Positions 36,948-45,307 of a stretch of 64,000 nt of DNA are shown here, in pieces. Position 1 is the stretch's first letter; every line of letters begins with the position of its first letter. Below the pieces are notes generated by a model that saw only the letters and a list, made by a program, of their open reading frames with translations, ran no database searches and had not been told where the DNA came from. Origin of the DNA: Acrocarpospora corrugata (GTDB taxonomy: Bacteria > Actinomycetota > Actinomycetes > Streptosporangiales > Streptosporangiaceae); NCBI RefSeq assembly GCF_009687845.1, contig NZ_BLAD01000074.1, positions 1 to 64,000 of the forward strand. The letters run 5' to 3'. Made by a program: the position numbers and the translations under genes.

Positions 36948-37861
36948 CCCCGGCCATCGTGGTCGCCGGGGTGACCAGCTTCTACCTGTCCCTGGGCGTG
37001 GCCGGGTTCCCGGTCAGCTATCTGCCGACCTGCAAGCCGCGATGGCTGGCCGGCGGCGTCTCCGGCACGGCCACCCACATCGCCCGCACCCTCCGCGCCC
37101 TGGGCAGCGACTCCCGGCTCTGCACGGTGGTCGGCTCGGACCAGGCCGGGGCCGGAATCCGGGCCGACCTGGAGGCGCACGGGCTGCTCGGCCCTGGGGT
37201 GATCACGGGGGAGCGCTCGTCGCTGGGCGTCGTCCTGGTCGGCCCGGACGGCCGCCGGATGGGCTACCCGCACCTGGCCCCCGTCGACGAGGTCGCCTAC
37301 CCGTTCGAGGTGCTCGCCGGCCAGGCCGCCGGCGCCGACCTGCTGGTGCTGACGAACGCGAAGTTCGTCCGCCCGCTGGTGGCCCGCGCGGCCGGCCTGG
37401 GCATCCCGATCGCGGTGGACACCCACCTGATCGCGGACCCGGGCGATCCGTACAACCTGCCGTGGCTGCGGGCGGCGCGCGTGGTGTTCTGCAGCGGCGA
37501 CTGCCTCCCGGTGCCGCCGCGGCGCTGGATCGCCGAGATCTTCGGCCGCTACCCGCACTGCGCCCTGGCCGGGGTGGGGCTGGGGGCGCACGGTGCGATG
37601 CTGGGCCTGCGGGACGGGCGGCTCGTCACGGTCCCGGCGGTCACGCCGCGTGGCGTGGTCAACACGGCGGGTGCCGGTGACGGGCTGTTCGCCACGTTCC
37701 TCCATCTCTGGACGAGCACTGAGGATCCCGTCTGGGCGCTCCGGGGCGCGGTGCTCAACGCGGGCTGGAAGATCGGCGACCGCACCCCGGCGGCCGTGTC
37801 CCTGACTTCGGACGAACTCCGCGCCACTCCACTACCCCCGGCAATTATGGGACAATGGTGA
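36944..37861 (+). CDS. PfkB/ribokinase-family carbohydrate kinase
   Basis: 305 residues. N-terminal strand 'AIVVAGVTSFYLSLGVAGFPVSY', sugar-binding region 'WLAGGVSGTATHIARTLRALG', and the C-terminal anion hole/catalytic base 'GVVNTAGAGDGLFATFLH'. The substrate pocket 'CKPRWLAGGVSG' does not match ribokinase, adenosine kinase or FruK closely, so the substrate (a nucleoside or sugar) is open. It ends the three-gene set. A sugar kinase coupled to a GT-like enzyme suggests a salvage or glycan-precursor step (inference). Confidence 0.82.
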   Translation: MTPAIVVAGVTSFYLSLGVAGFPVSYLPTCKPRWLAGGVSGTATHIARTLRALGSDSRLCTVVGSDQAGAGIRADLEAHGLLGPGVITGERSSLGVVLVGPDGRRMGYPHLAPVDEVAYPFEVLAGQAAGADLLVLTNAKFVRPLVARAAGLGIPIAVDTHLIADPGDPYNLPWLRAARVVFCSGDCLPVPPRRWIAEIFGRYPHCALAGVGLGAHGAMLGLRDGRLVTVPAVTPRGVVNTAGAGDGLFATFLHLWTSTEDPVWALRGAVLNAGWKIGDRTPAAVSLTSDELRATPLPPAIMGQW

Positions 37862-37878
37862 CATAACGCCACAAGGAG

Positions 37879-37902
37879 GTTTCAACGGGACAAATCGGGT
37901 AC
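37879..37902 (+). promoter_or_regulatory. Sigma-B-type stress promoter
   Basis: GTTT at 37879-37882, a 14-nt spacer, then GGGTAC at 37897-37902. This matches the actinomycete sigma-B/sigma-F consensus (GNNT, N14-16, GGGTA-C/T). It sits 27 nt before the DUF1469 start, where a stress promoter for the two-gene unit is expected. Confidence 0.65.
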
Positions 37903-37929
37903 CCGAAGTAGATGGGGGAAGGAGCGACA

Positions 37930-38346
37930 ATGTCTGTCAACCAGAGAGAGTCTCAGTCCACCGCCGAGCTCGTACAGCAGGCGTCCGACCAGGTATCCCG
38001 CCTGATCAAGGACGAGATGCGCCTGGCCAGGGCCGAAGTGGCGGGCAAGGGACGGCAGGCGAGGACCGGCGCGGCCCTGTTCGGCGCCACCGGCGTGGTA
38101 GCGCTGCTCGGCGCGGCGGCACTGGTCGCCTGCGTGATTCTCGCGCTGTCCATCCCGTGGCCGGCCTGGCTGGCCGCGCTGGTCGTCGGAGCCGTCCTGC
38201 TGATCATCGGCGGGATCATGGGGGTCTTCGGCAAGAAGCGGGTCACGGGGGCCATGCCGCCCAAGCCGACCCAGGCGGTGAACGGCGTCAAGAACGACAT
38301 CGATGCCGTCAAGTCCGGCATGCACGAAGGGAGGGCGCATCGATGA
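37930..38346 (+). CDS. Holin-like DUF1469 membrane protein
   Basis: 138 residues from ATG 37930 with GGAAGGAG upstream. Charged N-terminal amphipathic helix ('ELVQQASDQVSRLIKDEMRLARAEVAGKGRQA'), then two membrane helices ('GATGVVALLGAAALVACVILAL', 'WLAALVVGAVLLIIGGIMGVF') and a short charged tail. The family is annotated as phage holin superfamily III but is chromosomal in actinomycetes and usually associated with stress and DUF3618. It overlaps the DUF3618 gene by 4 bp and follows a sigma-B-type promoter. Confidence 0.88.
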   Translation: MSVNQRESQSTAELVQQASDQVSRLIKDEMRLARAEVAGKGRQARTGAALFGATGVVALLGAAALVACVILALSIPWPAWLAALVVGAVLLIIGGIMGVFGKKRVTGAMPPKPTQAVNGVKNDIDAVKSGMHEGRAHR

Positions 38347-38858
38347 CCCGCGCGCACCGGACCTCGTCCGAGGACGTCGCGGCCATCGCCGAGGACGCGG
38401 AGCGTACCCGCGCCGAACTCGGCCGCACGGTGGCCGCCCTGGCCGCAAAGGCCGACGTCAGGTCGCGGGCCAAAAGCAGCGTGAAGTCCAAGGCCATGTC
38501 GGCCAAGTCGACGGCGAGTTCCGGGGCGCACCAGGTCGCGGACAAGGCCAACCGGCATCCCGCCGCCGTCTACGGAACCACCTTCCTGGTCGCCATGGGC
38601 GCGCTGGCCCGCACACTGTTCAGGCGCAGGAACATGCGCGCGGGAATGAAGTTCACCGGCGGCGGCCGAGGCCGCAAGCCGATGCGCTCCATGCGCTCCA
38701 TGCGCTCCACGCGTCCCATGCGCTCCACGGGCTTCATGAGCTTCCTCAGGTCGATGTGGCCTAGAAAGACGATGAAGGCCAAGTCCATGCCCATGAAGAC
38801 GATGAAGTCCATGAAATCCATGGCCAAGCGCTCCCGTCCGAGCCGGATGATGCGCTGA
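38343..38858 (+). CDS. DUF3618 protein with Met/Arg/Lys-rich tail
   Basis: 171 residues. The N-terminal DUF3618 region is 'IAEDAERTRAELGRTVAALAAKADVRSRAKSSVKSKA', followed by a short hydrophobic segment ('YGTTFLVAMGALARTLF'). The last ~60 residues are low-complexity and very basic: 'MRSMRSMRSTRPMRST' and 'MKAKSMPMKTMKSMKSMAK'. The DNA has short tandem triplet-preserving repeats (atgcgctcc, atgaagtcc types). This Met/Arg tail is unusual for the family. Co-transcribed with the DUF1469 gene. Confidence 0.84.
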   Translation: MTRAHRTSSEDVAAIAEDAERTRAELGRTVAALAAKADVRSRAKSSVKSKAMSAKSTASSGAHQVADKANRHPAAVYGTTFLVAMGALARTLFRRRNMRAGMKFTGGGRGRKPMRSMRSMRSTRPMRSTGFMSFLRSMWPRKTMKAKSMPMKTMKSMKSMAKRSRPSRMMR

Positions 38859-38859
38859 C

Positions 38860-39025
38860 TCAGTCGAGTTGGGCGAGGAGCCGGTCCAGCCGGGTGGTGG
38901 CGGAACCCATTCCGCTCAGCACCAGGCGGGGCCCGGCCGAAGTGGCCACGCGCGTCCCCGGTTCGCCCGTCCCGCCGGGCGACCTCGCCCAGCATCTGCA
39001 GCGCGAACGCCTCAGCCGGGTTCAA
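38860..39025 (-). pseudogene. TPR-like C-terminal relic
   Basis: On the minus strand one frame reads 'NPAEAFALQMLGEVARRDGRTGDARGHFGRA', a TPR-like helix pair. It continues in another frame with 'RLVLSGMGSATTRLDRLLAQLD' and TGA at 38860-38862. One extra C in the C run at 38928-38931 would explain the shift. No start is present. It resembles the end of a large ATPase/TPR regulator and lies just past the LAL regulator stop. Confidence 0.5.
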
Positions 39026-39040
39026 GCGTCAACTCGCTGC

Positions 39041-41998
39041 TCAGCTCAGGAGGCGCACCAGTTCCACCCGGGAGCGGATATCGAGTTTGGCGAAGATGTT
39101 TCTCAGGTGGTGTTCGATCGTGCGGGGGCTCAGGTACAGCCGGGCCGCGACCTCGCGGTTGGTGGCGCCGTCGGCCACCAGGCGGGCGATCTGGAGTTGC
39201 TGGGCGGTGAGGTCTCCGGTGGGGGCGGGGCGGGTGGACGGGACCGCTTCGCCGGTCGCGCGTAGTTCGTTGCGGGACTGTTCGGCCCAGAGTCGCGCGC
39301 CGAAACGTTCAAAGGTGTCGAGGGCGCCGTGCAGGTGCTCGCGGGCCGCGCCGGGGCGGCGGTCGCGGCGCAGGGCGTTGCCGAACAGGAGTTCGGTCCT
39401 GGCCGTCTCGAACTCGGAGAAGCCCCGCCGGTGCAGGTCGAGCGCTTCCCGGTAGAGGTCCTCGGCGTCGCCGGGCGCCGCCAGCAGGGCCCGGCACCGT
39501 ACGGCAAGGGCCAGCCGGTCCGGGCTGCGCGTGCTGTCCACCCACCGGCCGAACACCGCCAGCGCGGCTTCGGCCCGTTCCCTGTCCCCGGTCCGTACGG
39601 CGGCCTCGACGAGGGTGGGGGTGGCGGTCACCCGTACCACGAGATGGCCGTTCCGGGTCGGCCGGAGCCGCTGGACGACGGCGGCGGCGTTGCCGCGGGA
39701 CAGGTCGAGGCAGGCCAGCGCCCAGGTGCTGAGCGCGCCGGCCAGGCCCACGCCGTGCGCTCCGGCCAGGTCGATGGCGGCTTCCGCGCGGGTTCTGCAG
39801 GTCTCCTCGTCGCCCCGGACGGCCGCCATCATGGCCAGCCAAGCCAGGTGCTGCCCCGCGCTGTTGCGCTGCCCGGTCTCCTGGGCCAGCCGCAGGCCCT
39901 CGGCGGCGTTGGCGGTCACGGCCGGATAGCGGCCCATCCAGAACTCGCTGTGCGTCGCGAACTCCAGCACCTGCGGCACGGTCGAGATCGCCCCACGCGC
40001 CTTGGCCGTCTCCACCGCCCGGGTGGACAGCCGCAGCGCCTGTACGTCGTCGCCCAGCATCAGGCTCGCGCACGCGGCCCACACCAGCACCGACGGGCTG
40101 TGCACCGAGGGCGCGAGCTCCACCACCCGGCGCAGCGGCCCGGCGGCCTCCGCGTGCCGGCCGCGGAACGAGGCGGCCAGCCCGGTCAGGTACTCGAACA
40201 TCAGCCGGGTGGCCGGGCAGTCGTCCGGGCGGCGCAGCTCCGCCGCGTCTCTGGCGATCGCCACGAACCGCTGGTGATCACCGGCCAGGTAACTGGCCTC
40301 CCCGGCCCGGACCAGCGCCCGCACGGCCATCGTGCGATCCCGCCCCAGCAGCGCCGCCGCCACCGCCAGCAGATCGTCCCTGGCGCTCGCGGTCGCGCCA
40401 CCGCGCAACTCCAGCCGGGCCCCGATCAGCTCGGCCTGCTGCCGCAACTCCTCGGAGATCGTGCCGGAGCGCAGCCGATCGAGCAACATCCTGGCCTGGT
40501 ACGGCCGGCCCTCCAGCCGGGCATGCTGCGCGGCCGTGGCCAGCCGCGCCGCCCGCACATCGGCGCACGGGCTCAGCTCGGCGGCCCGCTCGAACGCCGC
40601 CGACAGCCCGGGATACCCGGCATGAGGACTCGCCGCCGTTGACAGGCTGGGATGTCCGGCATGTGGGCCGGCCGCCGTTGACAGCTCGGGACGCCCGGCA
40701 TATGCGCCCACCGTCGCCGACTGGCCGTTATGCGCGTTCGCCGCTGCCGCGAGTTCGTCGCCCAGGGCGGCGCTGGGGCCGTCGAGGGCAGCCGCGCGGT
40801 GCCAGGCCCGGCGCAGTGCCTGGCCGTCGCCGCCGAGTACTTCGGCCAGGCGGCGGTGGGCGGCTCGACGCCGCAGCGACGTGGCTCGCCGGTAGACGAC
40901 CGTGGCCAGGTTCGGCTCCACGAAGGCGCACCGGTCGCCGGTGATGCGTACCAGGCCGGCTTGTTCGGCCGCCTCAAGTCCGGCGAAGGCGCAGTCGGGT
41001 TCGGCGGCCCGGACCAGTGCGGGCAGGTCCAGGTCGGGGTCGGCGGCGAGGAGCAGCAGTATCGCGCGGGTCCGGCCGGGCAGGCGTTCTGCCTGGTCGG
41101 CGTAGCGCCGGAACAGCCGCCCTTCCGGGGGCAGCGCGGTGGGCGGGGCCGCGTGCCCGGCCAGCTGGGCGGGCGTGAGGGCGGCGACGACCTCGGTCAC
41201 CGCCAGCGGGTTGCCCCCGGCGATCTGGTCCACCGCCGCCCGCAGCCCGTCGGAGAGCTCTGGAGCCAGGTCGTCCACCAGGTCTCGGCGGGCCCGCTCA
41301 TCCAGGTTCTCCAGCCGCGCCGACGGGATCCCCGCCAGGTCGGCCGCGGCCGTGAACACCATCGCGACGCGCTCCCCGGACAGCCTCCTGGCCGCGAACA
41401 GCAGCGCGTCCCTGCTCGGCGCGTCCATCAGGTGCAGATCGTCGACGCAGGCCAGCACCGGCCGCCCGGCCGAGCAGAGCAGGTTCACCACCGCCGCCGG
41501 GACGAGCAGGGCACCCGGGTCCACGCCGCGTTCCAGCGCGTCCGTGAGCGCCGCGCCCTGAACCGGCGGCAGAGCGGGCACATCGCGAGCCAGCGGGCGG
41601 AGCAGGCAGTGCAGCCCCGCGAACGGCAGGCCGCTCTCGGCCGCGATCCCGCGAGCGCGCAGCATGAGAAACGGACCAGGGGCGGCGGCGTTGTCACCTC
41701 CGGCGTGGCCGGACAGCCCGGCCCCGTCGTCCTGCCCGGTTTGATGGAACGGCCCTGTCGAGGTGTCCCGTCCGGCGTGGCGGAACGGCCCTGTCGAGTC
41801 GTCTCGTCCGGCGTGGCGGAACAGCTCTGTCGAGTCGTTCCGTCCAGCCTGGCGGAACAGCCCCGCCGCGTGGTCGAGGAGGGCGGACTTGCCGGTTCCC
41901 GCTGCCCCGTGAAAGAGCAGTGCGCCGCCCGACCCCGACGCGGCGTCGTCGAGTAGGCGGCGGACGGTGGCCTGTTCGGTGCTTCTGCCGCGCAGCAT
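39041..41998 (-). CDS. LuxR-family LAL regulator (AAA ATPase) with repeat insertions
   Basis: 985 residues, typical for the LAL class. N-terminal P-loop 'LLFHGAAGTGKSALLDHA' (31-38), Walker B-like 'PVLACVDDLHLMDAPSRDALL', a long TPR-like helical middle, and a C-terminal LuxR helix-turn-helix ('LTAQQLQIARLVADGATNREVAARLYLSPRTIEHHLRNIFAKLDIRSR'). Two tandem-repeat insertions are odd: residues 44-102 directly after the P-loop (12-residue units) and a 13-residue repeat ('GHPSLSTAASPHA' type) in the middle. LAL regulators respond to an inducer and ATP. Its target genes are unknown; the liv operon is upstream but separately terminated. Confidence 0.9.
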   Translation of the reverse strand: MLRGRSTEQATVRRLLDDAASGSGGALLFHGAAGTGKSALLDHAAGLFRQAGRNDSTELFRHAGRDDSTGPFRHAGRDTSTGPFHQTGQDDGAGLSGHAGGDNAAAPGPFLMLRARGIAAESGLPFAGLHCLLRPLARDVPALPPVQGAALTDALERGVDPGALLVPAAVVNLLCSAGRPVLACVDDLHLMDAPSRDALLFAARRLSGERVAMVFTAAADLAGIPSARLENLDERARRDLVDDLAPELSDGLRAAVDQIAGGNPLAVTEVVAALTPAQLAGHAAPPTALPPEGRLFRRYADQAERLPGRTRAILLLLAADPDLDLPALVRAAEPDCAFAGLEAAEQAGLVRITGDRCAFVEPNLATVVYRRATSLRRRAAHRRLAEVLGGDGQALRRAWHRAAALDGPSAALGDELAAAANAHNGQSATVGAYAGRPELSTAAGPHAGHPSLSTAASPHAGYPGLSAAFERAAELSPCADVRAARLATAAQHARLEGRPYQARMLLDRLRSGTISEELRQQAELIGARLELRGGATASARDDLLAVAAALLGRDRTMAVRALVRAGEASYLAGDHQRFVAIARDAAELRRPDDCPATRLMFEYLTGLAASFRGRHAEAAGPLRRVVELAPSVHSPSVLVWAACASLMLGDDVQALRLSTRAVETAKARGAISTVPQVLEFATHSEFWMGRYPAVTANAAEGLRLAQETGQRNSAGQHLAWLAMMAAVRGDEETCRTRAEAAIDLAGAHGVGLAGALSTWALACLDLSRGNAAAVVQRLRPTRNGHLVVRVTATPTLVEAAVRTGDRERAEAALAVFGRWVDSTRSPDRLALAVRCRALLAAPGDAEDLYREALDLHRRGFSEFETARTELLFGNALRRDRRPGAAREHLHGALDTFERFGARLWAEQSRNELRATGEAVPSTRPAPTGDLTAQQLQIARLVADGATNREVAARLYLSPRTIEHHLRNIFAKLDIRSRVELVRLLS
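40617..40733 (-). repeat. 39-bp coding minisatellite in the LAL gene
   Basis: Three units start at 40617, 40656 and 40695 with the shared start ccggcat and a degenerate remainder, plus a partial fourth. Each adds 13 residues, so frame is kept. Confidence 0.85.
41693..41869 (-). repeat. 36-bp coding minisatellite after the LAL P-loop
   Basis: Five degenerate units of 12 residues (DSTGPFRHAGRD type), residues 44-102, inserted between the P-loop helix and the next strand (LMLRARG). The DNA units repeat the pattern tggcggaac...ccgtcc at 36-bp steps. Confidence 0.85.
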
Positions 41999-42023
41999 GC
42001 GGGCTCCGGGGGATCGAAGGTCC

Positions 42024-42057
42024 GGCAGCCGCCCCGCCGAGGAGCGGGGCGGCTGCC
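42024..42057 (-). terminator. Terminator hairpin after the livK gene
   Basis: Perfect 14-bp stem ggcagccgccccgc / gcggggcggctgcc with a 6-nt loop, 8 nt past the livK stop. It separates the liv operon from the LAL gene. Confidence 0.82.
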
Positions 42058-42065
42058 GTCAGGCG

Positions 42066-43337
42066 TCAGCTCGCCGGGGGGACCTGGTAGTCCTTGGCGA
42101 GGTCGGACACGGCGGCCTCCTTGAAGATGACGGCGCCGCCGACCGCGGCCTTGTCGGGCTTGACCACGTATGAGGCGCGCGAGGCGGGCTGGTCGTACAC
42201 GCTGAAGTCCATCGGAGTGCCGCCCAGGCCGCCCTCCCAGGCGTGCTGGGAGCGGTGCGCCTTGATGATGCCCTCGCGGCTGAGGTCCTTGGCCGCGCAC
42301 GCCTGCGTCAGCGCGTCCCCGATGATCATCGCGGCGGTCCACCCGGTCGAGACGCCGCTGTCCAGCGGCTGACCGGCGAAGCGGGCCTCATAGTCCTTGA
42401 TCAGCTTCTGGTAGACCGGCAGCGGGGCGCTGATCGGCGCGCCCGCCGTCACGTAGTAGTAGTCCTTGAGCAGGGCCGGCGCGGCGGGGGTGGCCAGCAG
42501 CAGCGGGCTGTAGGCCGAGTTGCTGCCGACGAACGGCACGTCCAGTCCTGACGCGAGCGAGACGCCCACCAGCGACGCCGCCTGGCGCGGGCCGACCGAG
42601 ACCAGGATGGCCTTCACGCCGGCCTTCTTGAACGCGGTCGCCTGCGCGGTCATGTCCTGGTCGGTGGCCTTGATCTTCTGCTCCACCAGGGTCAGGCCGA
42701 GCTTCCCGGTCGCGTACTGGGAGCCGTCCAGCGAGCTCTCGCCGTAGTCGCCCTCGAAATACAGGTGACCGATCTTGTCGCCGGCCTTGATGCCCTTCTC
42801 CTTCATCAGGAAGTCCACGCCGTTGATCATGTCCACGTCGTACGTGGTGCCGGTGACCTGGATGGCCTCGCTGCCGAGCAGGCCGGTGGCCCACGCCATC
42901 GGGATGGTCAGCAGCTTGTCCGTGGTGATCTTGTCCTTCAGCGCGATCACCATCGGCGAGCCGATGAACTGCGGGATCGCCGCCGAGCGCGGGGCCACCT
43001 CGGTGTAGGCGGCCATCGCCTTCTGGGCGTCGTAGCCGTGGTCCCGGACCACCAGTTCGATCTTCCGGCCGCAGACCCCGCCGGCCGCGTTGACCTGCTC
43101 GAAGTAGAGCTGCTGCGCCTGGGTGAGGCTCTTGCCGAGTGAGGCGTACGGGCCGGTCAGGTCGGTGAGCAGGCTGAGCGTGATGGTGTCGGCGGTGACG
43201 CCGGGGCCGGTCTTCACGCCGTCGCCCCCGGTCGCGGTGGCGGGGGCGGCCCCGCCGGTGGCCTTGTCGCTCGCGCAGGCGGACGCGGCCAGCGCGAGGG
43301 CCGCCAGAGCCGCTATGGCTATGCGGTTACGGAACAT
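42066..43337 (-). CDS. livK: Branched-chain amino acid-type ABC substrate-binding lipoprotein
   Basis: 423 residues. Signal peptide and lipobox (LALAASAC-ASD). The type I periplasmic-binding fold begins 'ITLSLLTDLTGPYASLGKSLTQAQQLYFEQVNAAGG', with 'RKIELVVRDHGYDAQKA' and 'GVKAILVSVGPRQAASLV'. The ligand could be a branched-chain amino acid, amide or aromatic acid; the family is promiscuous. It is the last gene of the operon (order F, G, H, M, K) and overlaps livM by 11 bp. Confidence 0.9.
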   Translation of the reverse strand: MFRNRIAIAALAALALAASACASDKATGGAAPATATGGDGVKTGPGVTADTITLSLLTDLTGPYASLGKSLTQAQQLYFEQVNAAGGVCGRKIELVVRDHGYDAQKAMAAYTEVAPRSAAIPQFIGSPMVIALKDKITTDKLLTIPMAWATGLLGSEAIQVTGTTYDVDMINGVDFLMKEKGIKAGDKIGHLYFEGDYGESSLDGSQYATGKLGLTLVEQKIKATDQDMTAQATAFKKAGVKAILVSVGPRQAASLVGVSLASGLDVPFVGSNSAYSPLLLATPAAPALLKDYYYVTAGAPISAPLPVYQKLIKDYEARFAGQPLDSGVSTGWTAAMIIGDALTQACAAKDLSREGIIKAHRSQHAWEGGLGGTPMDFSVYDQPASRASYVVKPDKAAVGGAVIFKEAAVSDLAKDYQVPPAS

Positions 43338-44424
43338 GGGAACTCCTGGTTTCGGGGGAACGGGCCAGTCGGAGCCGGATGGAGGGGAGGCTGGGGCGGA
43401 TCTTGCGCAGCAGGCCGTACAGGCCTCCGGGGAGGAAGAGCACGACCGAGACGACGGCGGCGCCGTACAGGATGCGGGCCGCCTCGGCGGGGGAGACCCC
43501 GCCGGAACCGGGTGCGGCGATCAGCGGGATCGCGTCGCTGTAGCGGGTGAGCAGCTGCGGCAGCATGGAGACGAAGACCGCGCCGATCACCGCGCCGGTG
43601 ACCGAGCCGAGACCGCCGATGACGATCATGGCCAGGTAGTCCAGCGAGAGCAGCACCCCGAAGTACTCCGGGACCGTCCGCTGGAACACCAGGGCGAGCA
43701 GGACGCCGGCCAGCCCGCCGTACATGGAGGAGAGCACGAAGACGCCCGCCCGGTAACGGGTGACCGGGACGCCGATCACCCCGGCCGCGATCTCGTGGTC
43801 CCTGATCGTGTTCATCGCCCGGCCCGGCCGCCCGCGCAGCACGCCCCTGGCGAAGAAGGCCGCCCCCGCCAGCAGCACCGCGCCGAGGAGCCAGAGCCGC
43901 TCCAGCGACCCGAACGGCACCGCCAGCAGGACCACTTCCGGCGAGTCCGCGAACACGAACCCGAACAGTTCCATCGGCGGTACGGCCCTGCCGTTGAACC
44001 CGCCGGTCACCGGCCCGGCGTTGAACAGCACGTGCTGACCCCCGAAGATCAGCGCGAGGGTGGCGATGCCCAGATAGGCGCCCTTCAACCGGCTCGCGAT
44101 CGGGCTGAACAGTCCGCCCGCCACCCCGGCCGCCAGCACCGCGAGCACCGCCGCGAGCGGCGTCGGCAGCCCGAGCCCGCCCAGCGTCCCGGTGGGCTCG
44201 GCGGCCAGGAACACGTACGCGTACGCGCCGACCGCCAGGAAGAACGCGTGCCCCATGGACAGCTGCCCGGTCGCCCCGGTCAGCAGGTTGAGGCCGATCG
44301 CGCCGATCGCCGCCGACATCGCGAACAGGCCGGTCTGCAGCCAGAACCCGTCCAGATAGAACGGCACGGCCACCACCGCCGCTACTGTTGCCGCCACCGC
44401 GGCCCAGAACAGGATCCTAGACAC
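43327..44424 (-). CDS. livM: Branched-chain amino acid-type ABC permease LivM
   Basis: 365 residues, about nine membrane helices. The family motif is 'GATGQLSMGHAFFLAVGAYAYVFLA', and the EAA-like coupling loop is 'AMNTIRDHEIAAGVIGVPVTRYRAGVFVLSS', with 'SLDYLAMIVIGGLGSVTGAVIGAVFV' near the end. Partner of LivH in the membrane. Overlaps livH by 8 bp and livK by 11 bp. Confidence 0.92.
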   Translation of the reverse strand: MSRILFWAAVAATVAAVVAVPFYLDGFWLQTGLFAMSAAIGAIGLNLLTGATGQLSMGHAFFLAVGAYAYVFLAAEPTGTLGGLGLPTPLAAVLAVLAAGVAGGLFSPIASRLKGAYLGIATLALIFGGQHVLFNAGPVTGGFNGRAVPPMELFGFVFADSPEVVLLAVPFGSLERLWLLGAVLLAGAAFFARGVLRGRPGRAMNTIRDHEIAAGVIGVPVTRYRAGVFVLSSMYGGLAGVLLALVFQRTVPEYFGVLLSLDYLAMIVIGGLGSVTGAVIGAVFVSMLPQLLTRYSDAIPLIAAPGSGGVSPAEAARILYGAAVVSVVLFLPGGLYGLLRKIRPSLPSIRLRLARSPETRSSHVP

Positions 44425-45307
44425 GGGCGAGCTCCTTGGTCCCGAACAGCCCCGCGGGCCTGATCAGCAAGATAACGATCATCACCAGGAACGGCGCGAC
44501 ATCGCCGATGCCCCGGCCCAGGAAGGCCAGGTCGTTCTGGTAGCCGCTCATCATCGCCTCGGTGACGCCCACGACCAGGCCGCCCACCAGGGCGCCGGTG
44601 GTCGAGTCCAGCCCGCCGAGTATCGCGGCGGGGAACGCCTTGATCGCGGCCAGGCTGGTGCTGCGATCCAGGCCCGGCGTGGGGAACACGCACAGGAAGA
44701 CGGCGGCGACCGCGGCCAGGCCGCCCGCCACCGCCCAGGCGCTGAGCGAGACCCGGCCCAGGCGGATGCCCATCAGCGCGGCCGTCTCCGCGTCCTCGGC
44801 GGTGGCCCGCATCGCCACCCCCCAGCCGGTGTACTTGAACGCCAGCAGGAACGCGCTGATCAGCAGCGTGGCCGTGACCAGCGCCACGATCCGGGTCTCG
44901 GCGATGGTGACGCCGCCGATCCGGACCACCGAGTCGGCCCACGGGTCGCCCACGGCCAGCACCTCGGTGCCGATCTGCCGGGTCAGCTCGGTGGTGAGCA
45001 CGATGTCCACGCCGATGGTGACGATGGCCAGCACGCTGTGCGAGGCCACATTGGCGCGCCGGATGATCAGGAACTCGATCAGCGCCCCGATCACGGCCGC
45101 CGCCGCGATCCCGATCAGCAGCGCCGCCCAGAACCCCACGTACGGGTGCAGCCGCGCCACCAGATACCCGCCCGCCAGCAGCAGCGACGCGTGCGCGAAG
45201 TTCACCACCTCGGTCGCCTTGAAGATGACGACGAACCCGAGCGCGATCAGCGCGTAGACGGCCCCGATGGAGATTCCGTTGACGAGAAGCTCCAGGAACG
45301 TGATCAC
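44417..45307 (-). CDS. livH: Branched-chain amino acid-type ABC permease LivH
   Basis: 296 residues, about eight helices. It begins 'FLELLVNGISIGAVYALIALGFVVIFKATEVVNFAHASLLL', the LivH signature, and has the coupling loop 'GVAMRATAEDAETAALMGIRLGRVSLSAWAVAG' and 'IKAFPAAILGGLDSTTGALVGGLVVGV'. Overlaps livG by 4 bp. Confidence 0.93.
   Translation of the reverse strand: MITFLELLVNGISIGAVYALIALGFVVIFKATEVVNFAHASLLLAGGYLVARLHPYVGFWAALLIGIAAAAVIGALIEFLIIRRANVASHSVLAIVTIGVDIVLTTELTRQIGTEVLAVGDPWADSVVRIGGVTIAETRIVALVTATLLISAFLLAFKYTGWGVAMRATAEDAETAALMGIRLGRVSLSAWAVAGGLAAVAAVFLCVFPTPGLDRSTSLAAIKAFPAAILGGLDSTTGALVGGLVVGVTEAMMSGYQNDLAFLGRGIGDVAPFLVMIVILLIRPAGLFGTKELARV

Noticed and set aside
37930-38858. 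Prophage lysis genes (holin annotation)
   Set aside because: DUF1469 and DUF3618 are a common chromosomal stress pair in actinomycetes, and no phage structural, integrase or endolysin gene lies nearby.
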